From positions 1-64,000 of the forward strand of contig JAATGV010000023.1 in assembly GCA_015654475.1 (NCBI GenBank): a DNA stretch of 64,000 nucleotides, given 5' to 3'. Shown in pieces: positions 57,077 to 64,000 of this stretch. The notes below the pieces were generated by a model, which had not been told where the DNA came from, did no database searches, and was given only the letters and a program-made list of their open reading frames with translations. The DNA comes from Actinomycetales bacterium. Its GTDB lineage: Bacteria; Actinomycetota; Actinomycetes; Actinomycetales; Microbacteriaceae. Made by a program: the position numbers and the translations under genes. Positions within the stretch are counted from its first letter, which is position 1. Each line of letters starts with the position of its first letter.

Positions 57077-58013
57077 GAGCGAGAACCCCCCGACCAGCCA
57101 GATCGCGACGCGATGGCGCGCATCTGTTGTCTGGGTGCAGGACCTCTCCGCGGTACGCGTTTGGCAGCACTACCTCAACAACCGAGGCCCGCTCATGGCA
57201 GGCGGAATGACCTACAGTTCGCTGTTCTCCGTATTTGCCGGCCTGTGGATCGGCTTCAGTATTCTCGGCATCCTTCGCAACCGCGTAGGCACCGAGCCGA
57301 ACGCTCTCATCGTCTTCATCAACTCCCAGGTACCAGGACTCATCGACGTGGGCGGGGGTGGGGTGGTCGACGCAAACGCACTCACCAACATCTCGACAAC
57401 GCTCACCTGGACCAGCCTCGTCGCCGCCGGCGGCCTGTTGTTCACCTCAATGGGGTGGATGCGGGCCGGCCAGAACGGCGTGCGCGCCATGTTCGGGTTG
57501 ATCGGCAAAGAACGCGGCCCGGTCATCGGCCAAATCATCAACTTTGGCTCGCTTATTCTCCTTGCCATCCTCATCGTCATCGGTGCCGCCGCGTCTGTGC
57601 TCACCCTCACAATCACTTCGGCGCTGCTGACATTCTTCGGAGTGGAGTCGAGTGCCTTCGCTGCAGTCTCCTCTCACGCCGCTGCTGGCGCGGTCAGCGT
57701 CGTCCTCGACTTCAGCATCCTCGTCATGTTCGTCTACGTGCTCGCAGGTGTTCGGCCGCGTTGGGGCCTTTTCTGGCCACGCGCGCTTGTCGGCGCCGGT
57801 GCCATCAGCGCGATCAAGATCGGTGGTGGCCTACTTGTCGGGAGTGCCGGGAGCAATCCGCTGCTTGCATCTTTCGCCGTATTCATCGGGCTGATGCTCT
57901 GGCTCAACGTCATCAACCAGACCTTTTTTGTCTGTGTCGCATGGATAGCCACGAGCAGCGCGGAAGATGCTGCCGAGAGATCGATGGCTCTTCCACCATT
58001 TCAACGGACGTAA
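57075..58013 (+). CDS. YihY/BrkB-family inner membrane protein
   Basis: The 312 residues have six hydrophobic helices. NRGPLMAGGMTYSSLFSVFAGLWIGFSI and the later MLWLNVINQTFFVCVAWIAT are typical of YihY/virulence factor BrkB proteins. No catalytic site is known; the name ribonuclease BN is historical. GTG 57075 is the only start compatible with the opening. It is 9 bp after the RHH gene, so probably co-transcribed, and upstream of xthA. An equivalent sits beside trpS in mycobacteria, as I recall it. Confidence 0.88.
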   Translation: MSENPPTSQIATRWRASVVWVQDLSAVRVWQHYLNNRGPLMAGGMTYSSLFSVFAGLWIGFSILGILRNRVGTEPNALIVFINSQVPGLIDVGGGGVVDANALTNISTTLTWTSLVAAGGLLFTSMGWMRAGQNGVRAMFGLIGKERGPVIGQIINFGSLILLAILIVIGAAASVLTLTITSALLTFFGVESSAFAAVSSHAAAGAVSVVLDFSILVMFVYVLAGVRPRWGLFWPRALVGAGAISAIKIGGGLLVGSAGSNPLLASFAVFIGLMLWLNVINQTFFVCVAWIATSSAEDAAERSMALPPFQRT

Positions 58014-58059
58014 CAGAGACCACAAAGAACTCAACCACACAGGAACGAGGAACCAGCGC

Positions 58060-58920
58060 GTGGATCCAACCAACAACACCATCCGAATCGCGACCGTAAA
58101 CGTCAATGGGGTGCGAGCGGCGTACCGCAAGGGCATGGCCTCGTGGATCGACTCCGTGGACGCAGACATCGTCGCCGTGCAGGAGGTGCGGGCTTCGCGC
58201 AGCGATCTCCTCCTGCTCGTCGGTGACGGCTGGCATGTGCTCAACGACGAGGCCACGGCGAAGGGCCGGGCCGGAGTCGCATTGCTGTCACGGGCCCCCG
58301 CATCCGCGTCCCGTACAGTGATCGGCGCAGACGACTTCGACAGCGCCGGTCGTTGGCTCGAAGCGGACTACGAGTTCGGCGGGGTGCCGCTCACCGTGGT
58401 GAGCGCCTACTTCCACTCGGGCGAGGCAGACACTCCGAAACAGATCGAGAAATACAAGATGCTCGATGCCGCCACGGTGCGGCTTGCCGAGTTGAACTCG
58501 GACGGTGCCCGCGTCGTCGTGGCCGGCGACCTCAATGTCGGGCACACGAAGCTCGACATCAAGAACTGGCGAGGAAACGTCAAGCACGCCGGGTTCCTGC
58601 CACAAGAGCGGGCCTACTTTGATCGTTTCTTCGGTGCAGCCGGGGCCGAGATCGAGGGCGCAGACGGATCGATCGGCCCCGGACTCGGGTGGGTGGACGT
58701 CGGCCGCCAATTCGCCGGCGAAGTCGACGGCCCATATACCTGGTGGTCGTGGCGTGGCCAGGCGTTCGACAACGGCACGGGCTGGCGCATCGACTATCAG
58801 ATGGCCACTCCGACTCTTGCTGCGGAGGTCACCGACTACCGGATCGACCGTGCTGCGAGCTATGCAGAACGCTGGACGGATCATGCGCCCGTCATCGTCG
58901 ACTACCACCTCGGGGGTTAG
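58060..58920 (+). CDS. xthA: Exodeoxyribonuclease III
   Basis: The 286-residue endonuclease/exonuclease/phosphatase-fold AP endonuclease shows RIATVNVNGVRAAYRKG, VAVQEVRAS, VVVAGDLNVGHTKLDI, WWSWRGQAFDNGTGWRIDYQM and the C-terminal WTDHAPVIVDY with the catalytic His. It cuts DNA at abasic sites in base-excision repair. GTG 58060 is taken as start (GAGG about 10 nt upstream), 46 bp after yihY. Confidence 0.93.
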   Translation: MDPTNNTIRIATVNVNGVRAAYRKGMASWIDSVDADIVAVQEVRASRSDLLLLVGDGWHVLNDEATAKGRAGVALLSRAPASASRTVIGADDFDSAGRWLEADYEFGGVPLTVVSAYFHSGEADTPKQIEKYKMLDAATVRLAELNSDGARVVVAGDLNVGHTKLDIKNWRGNVKHAGFLPQERAYFDRFFGAAGAEIEGADGSIGPGLGWVDVGRQFAGEVDGPYTWWSWRGQAFDNGTGWRIDYQMATPTLAAEVTDYRIDRAASYAERWTDHAPVIVDYHLGG

Positions 58921-58929
58921 TGCGCTCGG

Positions 58930-58955
58930 CGCCGCAGGGTGCCGGCGGGCTTTTC
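58930..58955 (+). terminator. Intrinsic terminator after xthA
   Basis: CGCCG (58930-58934) pairs with CGGCG (58943-58947), followed by GGCTTTTCT, starting 10 bp beyond the xthA stop. The stem region GCCGCAGGGTGC (58931-58942) is repeated in inverted form at 59059-59070 on the far side of the 73-bp palindromic element. Confidence 0.6.
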
Positions 58956-58968
58956 TGCGGGTGCAACT

Positions 58969-59041
58969 GTCACTGTGACAGGAAAAACTCGGCCGCATAA
59001 CGACTATGGCGCTGCCCGCAAGTTTTTCCTGTCACAGTGAC
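58969..59041. repeat. 73-bp palindromic element, copy A
   Basis: A 22-bp stem begins GTCACTGTGACAGG and ends with its complement CCTGTCACAGTGAC, with G-rich/C-rich interior between. The interior holds ACGACTATGG at 59000-59009. Copy B at 60113-60185 is the same length, with the same stem except one compensated base pair, and lies in the opposite orientation judged by the interior. An outer exact 12-bp inverted repeat (58931-58942 / 59059-59070) surrounds this copy. Confidence 0.85.
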
Positions 59042-59135
59042 GACGATCCTCCACCGCAGCACCCTGCGGCACCTTTTTCCACATTCCGACGATTGCGTCC
59101 CCGAGCGGGCTCAGCACCGATTACCTTCGACGAGC

Positions 59136-60044
59136 ATGACCCTCTCGAACCTCCCGGGATATTTCTCTCACTCCCTCGTGACCCGTGCAGACTTCCTCGC
59201 GCTTGGGATCACCGCACACAACTTCGGGCGCCTCGTGGAACGCGGGGATGTGGTCCGTTTTCGACGCGGGAGTTATTGCCTGTCACATCTCGACTCACAT
59301 TTCTTAGTGGCAGCACGCATCGGCGGAAAGGTCACGGGCCCCACTCTTTTCGGGCGCCTCGGCGCGTGGCAATTGCCCGACCGAGCGACCATTCACATCT
59401 CGGTGCCCCGGCACACGCACCTGACAAAAGTGCCGCGCGGTGTGCGCCTGCACTGGTCAGGCACACCTGGACGGTCCCTCGCCGAGGAGAAGGACACCGC
59501 TATCGCGCATGTTGCCGCGCTTCGCTCAACTCGCGACAGTGTTGCGGTACTCGACTCGATCATGCACAAGGGGATCATGTCGAGAAGCCAGGTTCTCGCC
59601 GCGCTTCATGCCACTCGACGTGGACGATACCTTGCGCCGATGCTCGACGCGACCGCGGAATCGGGCGTGGAGTCGATGTTTCGCTTGTGGTTGTTGAACC
59701 ATCAGATTCGGTTCCGGTCTCAGGTGCGGATCGGAAACTATCGAGTCGACTTTCTCGTCGGTAAGACATTGGTTGTGGAGATTGTGGGCGAAGAGTTTCA
59801 CGCGCCAAGGGACATGTTCGAAGCAGACGCTTCGCGCGAAGCATACCTGCAAAGTCTTGGATATCGGGTACTGCGGCTGTCGGCCCGCCAAGTCTTGTCT
59901 CGCATGGATGAAGTAGAGGCGGCGGTTCTTGGCCTCATTCGTTCGAAACGCCACAACCGCGGCCCTGCGCCAGCGCCCACGGCGCCGACAAGGCTGACCT
60001 CGAGCCGCGCTCGAGGAGCAGCTTTGCCTTTTTGGTCACCCTAA
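59136..60044 (+). CDS. AbiEi-like winged-helix + DUF559 (Vsr-fold nuclease-like) protein
   Basis: The 302 residues have an N-terminal winged-helix region (about 10-110; FLALGITAHNFGRLVERGDVVRFRRGSYCL) like AbiEi-type antitoxin or regulator domains. The C-terminal DUF559 domain (about 175-285) belongs to the very-short-patch-repair/restriction-endonuclease fold, with Glu179, Asp205 in YRVDFLVG, Glu215 in VVEIVGEEFHAPRDMFEADASR and His222. Function is unknown; nucleic-acid cleavage is inferred from the fold. ATG 59136 is chosen; the frame extends upstream over the palindromic element. It stands alone between palindromic copies A and B, suggesting horizontal gain. Confidence 0.75.
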   Translation: MTLSNLPGYFSHSLVTRADFLALGITAHNFGRLVERGDVVRFRRGSYCLSHLDSHFLVAARIGGKVTGPTLFGRLGAWQLPDRATIHISVPRHTHLTKVPRGVRLHWSGTPGRSLAEEKDTAIAHVAALRSTRDSVAVLDSIMHKGIMSRSQVLAALHATRRGRYLAPMLDATAESGVESMFRLWLLNHQIRFRSQVRIGNYRVDFLVGKTLVVEIVGEEFHAPRDMFEADASREAYLQSLGYRVLRLSARQVLSRMDEVEAAVLGLIRSKRHNRGPAPAPTAPTRLTSSRARGAALPFWSP

Positions 60045-60112
60045 CAGCAATCGCCACCTCGCCTTCAGGATCATGCGCGGTAGTCGCAGCCGCCGATCTC
60101 GCCCGAGCGACC

Positions 60113-60185
60113 GTCACTGAGACAGGAAAAACTCGGGTGCGGCCCCATAGTCGTCATGTAGTCGAGTTTTTCCTGTCTCAGTGAC
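60113..60185. repeat. 73-bp palindromic element, copy B
   Basis: The stem is GTCACTGAGACAGG...CCTGTCTCAGTGAC, 73 bp in all. Compared with copy A, a T-A pair is replaced by A-T in both arms, keeping the stem paired. The interior carries CCATAGTCGT (60145-60154), the complement of ACGACTATGG in copy A, so the two copies are inverted relative to each other. It lies in the 287-bp gap before trpS, which otherwise holds nothing recognised. Confidence 0.85.
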
Positions 60186-60322
60186 GAAGCACCAATCCAT
60201 CGCGTGGATTGAACGGGATCTGCGCTCAGCACGCCCGAAAAGCTGACACCTGACTAGCGTCGCGTTGTCCACACAAGAGCCCGCAACTGGGCTCTGCAAC
60301 GCGCCCCACGCGCCACGATTAA

Positions 60323-61342
<1,020 letters not shown>

Positions 61343-61525
61343 TTGGCGAGGAAGATGAAGGCCGGCCCTCCGCATTAGGGAGGTTGTGGACCGCGGCCGT
61401 CAGGAGAGAAGCGTCCCGCATCCACCGCCTTGTGGGGCATGTGGGAACAACTAGGAGCGCGCGGAAGTGGTGAGTGCGAATTCACCGCGTAATCGTCACG
61501 ATTCGGTCTCGGTGAACCTACCCGC

Positions 61526-61554
61526 TTGAGATTCATACTGGCCCTGGGTAAAGT
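61526..61554 (+). promoter_or_regulatory. Candidate promoter of sugar ABC operon
   Basis: TTGAGA (61526-61531) and TAAAGT (61549-61554) are 17 bp apart. The LacI-like operator at 61589-61600 lies about 35 bp downstream, where a bound repressor would block elongation. Confidence 0.5.
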
Positions 61555-61588
61555 GACTGAATAGGTAGTGGTTGCGTGAACACAAAAT

Positions 61589-61600
61589 GTTTACGTAAAC
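61589..61600. promoter_or_regulatory. LacI-family-type operator
   Basis: GTTTACGTAAAC is a perfect 12-bp palindrome with a central CG, a form typical of LacI/GalR operators, between the candidate promoter and the first permease gene. No LacI gene lies in the window. The sugar is unknown. Confidence 0.6.
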
Positions 61601-61635
61601 CTCTCACGCGTCAACTTCGAGGGAGAAGAGAAACT

Positions 61636-62565
61636 GTGACAACGGCGACACAGCCGATCGGCACACGCCGGACGAGCAACACCTCACAACGAAAACACCG
61701 CCGGAACTGGCGTGGCTGGCTCTTCGTCGGTCCGTTCGCTGCGGTCTTTTTGCTCGTCTTCATCGCGCCCTTGGCGTACGCACTCGGGTTAAGCCTCTTC
61801 GCGAACAGGATGATCGGTGGAACCGTCTTCGTCGGTTTCGGCAACTACCTGACGCTGTTCGCGGACCCGCTGTTCTGGCAGGGCCTGTGGCGCGTCATAC
61901 TCGTGCTCATCGTGCAGGTCCCGCTCATGCTTGCCATCGCGATGTTCGTCGCCCTCGCCCTTGACTCGGGGCGCCTGCACGGGAGTAACTTCTTTCGACT
62001 CAGCATTTTCATGCCCTACCTGATCCCCACTGTGGTCGCCGCACTCATGTGGGGCTTCCTCTACGGCACGAACTACGGGCTCGTCGGGCAACTCAACGGC
62101 TTCTTCGGCACCAGTCTGAACCTCTTCTCCGCCGACTGGATCCTCGTCTCGATCAGCAACGTCATCACGTGGACATACATCGGCTACAACATGCTGATCT
62201 TCTACTCCTCCCTCAAGACCATCTCGCCCTCGCTGTACGAGGCCGCCGTGATCGACGGCGCGAGTGAGTGGCAGATCATCCGGGCCATCAAGATTCCGCA
62301 CCTGCGTGGGTCGATCGCGATCGCGACAATCTTCTCCATCATCGGCACGTTCCAGTTGTTCAACGAGCCGAGCGTCATGCAGAAGATGGCCCCGAGCGTG
62401 ATCACAAACTCCTTTACACCGAACATCTACGCATACAACCTGTCGTTCAACTCGGGTCAGCAGGGGTATGCGGCCGCTCTCGCAATCGTCATGGGCCTCG
62501 TGACTGTGATCATCGCCTACGTTGTCCAGCTGCGAGGTATGCGCACCGAAGAGGGGACGAACTAA
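61636..62565 (+). CDS. Sugar ABC transporter permease (MalF-like)
   Basis: The 309 residues have six transmembrane helices (FVGPFAAVFLLVFIAPLAYALGLSL first). The EAA motif YEAAVIDGASEWQIIRAIKIPHLRG contacts the ATPase. CUT1-family carbohydrate importer. GTG 61636 is taken as start; the frame extends 20 codons upstream across the operator, which argues against the longer form. Overlaps the next permease by one base. Confidence 0.92.
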   Translation: MTTATQPIGTRRTSNTSQRKHRRNWRGWLFVGPFAAVFLLVFIAPLAYALGLSLFANRMIGGTVFVGFGNYLTLFADPLFWQGLWRVILVLIVQVPLMLAIAMFVALALDSGRLHGSNFFRLSIFMPYLIPTVVAALMWGFLYGTNYGLVGQLNGFFGTSLNLFSADWILVSISNVITWTYIGYNMLIFYSSLKTISPSLYEAAVIDGASEWQIIRAIKIPHLRGSIAIATIFSIIGTFQLFNEPSVMQKMAPSVITNSFTPNIYAYNLSFNSGQQGYAAALAIVMGLVTVIIAYVVQLRGMRTEEGTN

Positions 62566-63503
62566 TGACCACAGCACCAGCACCCATACCAGCCGTCGCC
62601 CGCCGCAGCAGGCGAGCAGTCGGAGTCCCCCGCCCGCAGAAGAAGCGGCGCAGCTCTAACGCTCCGCGCAAGAGTTGGACGTTCACAATCGTCACCGGCG
62701 TCTTTCTGCTCTATTCGATATTCCCCCTCATCTGGCTGCTCATCAACGCAACGAAGAGCCAACAGGACTTTGTCAGCACGTTCGGGTTGTCGTTCGGCGG
62801 CTCCTTCGCGTTCTGGGACAACATCGTCGAAGTATTCACAGCCCAGAACGGCATCTTCACCCGCTGGCTGTTGAACACGCTGATGTACGTCGTCGTCGGT
62901 GCAGGGGGTGCCGTGTTCCTGGCGGTGCTCGGCGGCTATGGCCTCGCCAAGTACCGGTTCCCCGGCCGCAACGCGGTGTTCCTCGTGGTCATGGGCGCAA
63001 TCGCCGTGCCAAGCGCCGCACTCGCCGTGCCGACGTTCCTCATGTTTGCGAAGCTCGGCATCACGAACACGCCATGGGCGGTCATCATCCCCTCCCTGGT
63101 CGCCCCATTCGGCTTGTACCTGATGTACGTGTTCTCAATGGAGTCGGTACCAACCGAACTGCTTGAGGCGGCGAGGATGGATGGTGCAAGCGAGTTTCGC
63201 ACCTTCTTCCAGGTCAGTCTGCCCCTGCTTGCCCCAGGGATCGTCACCGTCTCGCTGTTCACGGTCACGGCGACCTGGAACAACTACTTCCTGCCCCTGA
63301 TCATGCTCAAGGACTCCGCCTGGTATCCCCTGACCATCGGACTCAACCAATGGAACCAGCAGGCGTACATCGCCGGCGGAACTCCCGTTCAGAACCTGGT
63401 CATCATGGGATCCTTGATCACCATCATCCCGTTGATCGTCACATTCCTACTGCTGCAGAAATATTGGCAAGCCGGCCTCTCTGCAGGCAGCGTCAAAGAG
63501 TAA
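62565..63503 (+). CDS. Sugar ABC transporter permease (MalG-like)
   Basis: The 312 residues start with a basic, Arg-rich cytosolic segment, then six helices. The EAA motif is LLEAARMDGASEFRTFFQVSLPLLAPGI. Partner of the preceding MalF-like protein; the shared TAATG junction gives coupled translation. No ATPase gene is present in the window; CUT1 systems often use a shared ATPase encoded elsewhere. Confidence 0.92.
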   Translation: MTTAPAPIPAVARRSRRAVGVPRPQKKRRSSNAPRKSWTFTIVTGVFLLYSIFPLIWLLINATKSQQDFVSTFGLSFGGSFAFWDNIVEVFTAQNGIFTRWLLNTLMYVVVGAGGAVFLAVLGGYGLAKYRFPGRNAVFLVVMGAIAVPSAALAVPTFLMFAKLGITNTPWAVIIPSLVAPFGLYLMYVFSMESVPTELLEAARMDGASEFRTFFQVSLPLLAPGIVTVSLFTVTATWNNYFLPLIMLKDSAWYPLTIGLNQWNQQAYIAGGTPVQNLVIMGSLITIIPLIVTFLLLQKYWQAGLSAGSVKE

Positions 63504-63576
63504 GTCCAAGGAGGCAGCACCGCATATCACGTACCCGCACAACAATGGCGTTAGCGCAAACATAGGAAAGGCAAGA

Positions 63577-64000
63577 AATGAAATTCCGTACTATAGGACG
63601 TGTCCTGGCCGGGGCGACCGCCGCCGGTTTGGCACTCGCATTGACAGCGTGCTCAAGCGGAACTGCGGCGAGTTCCGCAACCGCCGAAAGCTTCGACAGC
63701 AGCAAGCAGTACAACATCACGGTGTGGTCATGGGAGCCCACGATTGCCGCTGATTCTGACGTTCTGACTGCATTCAAGAAGGCGTACCCCAACATCAACG
63801 TCACCGTGACGAATGTCGGCTCAAGTGCCGACCAGTACACCGCGCTCTCCAACGCGTTGCAGGCAGGCTCGGGACTTCCCGATGTCGCCCAGATCGAGTA
63901 CTACGCCTTGCCGCAATACGCGATCGGGAGCAACCTCGCTGACCTGAGCTCGTACGGCGCCTCTGATCTCAGCGACAAGTACACGACCGGCACATGGAAC
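63577..64000 (+). CDS. Sugar ABC transporter substrate-binding lipoprotein (3' end outside window)
   Basis: The 141 visible codons open with a signal peptide and lipobox LTAC (Cys25) followed by SSG, then YNITVWSWEPTIAADSDVLT, typical of family 1 solute-binding proteins, and ALSNALQAGSGLPDVAQIEY. ATG 63577 has AGGAAAGG upstream. It is third in the operon after the two permeases and is cut by the window end. Confidence 0.92.

Overview
The window is a stretch of chromosome from a GC-rich actinomycete. The best fit is Microbacteriaceae or a close relative. Evidence for this is the MtrA-MtrB-LpqB operon, two WhiB proteins, a PdtaS-type kinase, DUF3499 and DUF5719 proteins, an actinobacterial acyl-CoA carboxylase with an epsilon subunit, and frequent GTG starts with 4-base gene overlaps. 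From memory, much of the order follows the M. tuberculosis Rv3219-Rv3336 block (whiB1, pdtaS, secA1, hpf, comF, lpqB, mtrB, mtrA, whiB2, purE/K, birA, acc, deoA/cdd/add, sdh, trpS). No phage, insertion sequence, rRNA operon or CRISPR array was seen.

Layout. 1-1.6 kb: YhgE/Pip membrane protein (cut by the window edge) with a degenerate ABC ATPase behind a TetR-like operator. 1.8-6.5 kb: SprT-like protein, secreted GH25 muramidase, an unknown protein, tRNA-Lys, Bcp peroxiredoxin and a membrane protein. 6.7-13.7 kb: whiB1, pdtaS, an Rv3235-like gene, secA, hpf and comF. 13.7-14.4 kb: a non-coding stretch of nested inverted repeats and short tandem repeats. 14.4-19.3 kb: lpqB, mtrB, mtrA, a DUF3499 gene and a zincin-fold gene. 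19.3-28.7 kb: DUF5719, a large GT2 membrane glycosyltransferase, whiB2, LCP ligase, purE, purK, GtrA and a PH-domain protein. 28.7-38.6 kb: birA and the acyl-CoA carboxylase genes, with DUF885, GNAT, RNA methyltransferase, maf and a secreted transglycosylase-like protein. 38.7-50.5 kb: nucleoside salvage: purine nucleoside phosphorylase, phosphomutase, adenosine deaminase, thymidine phosphorylase, cytidine deaminase, a BmpA-type nucleoside ABC importer and a nucleoside hydrolase. 50.6-55.6 kb: manC and sdhCDAB. 55.6-61.3 kb: an SPFH / ribbon-helix-helix / YihY group, xthA, an AbiEi-DUF559 gene and trpS. 61.5-64 kb: a sugar ABC importer with a LacI-like operator, cut by the window end.

How the genes work together. 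Nucleosides would enter through BmpA and its permeases and be cleaved by the deaminases, phosphorylases and hydrolase; the phosphomutase would pass on pentose phosphates. The purified carboxylase parts (biotin ligase, alpha, beta, epsilon) are grouped for fatty and cell-wall lipid precursors. MtrAB-LpqB, LCP, GT2, GtrA, ManC, GH25 and the transglycosylase-like protein are cell-envelope functions.

Most worth checking: (1) a pair of 73-bp palindromic elements in opposite orientation on either side of the AbiEi-DUF559 nuclease-like gene, with a compensating base-pair change between copies; (2) in-frame stop codons in two genes of the same nucleoside-importer operon (bmpA and one permease) whose downstream frames are otherwise intact; (3) nested long inverted repeats downstream of lpqB; (4) a YhgE partner ATPase with altered Walker A, Walker B and signature motifs.
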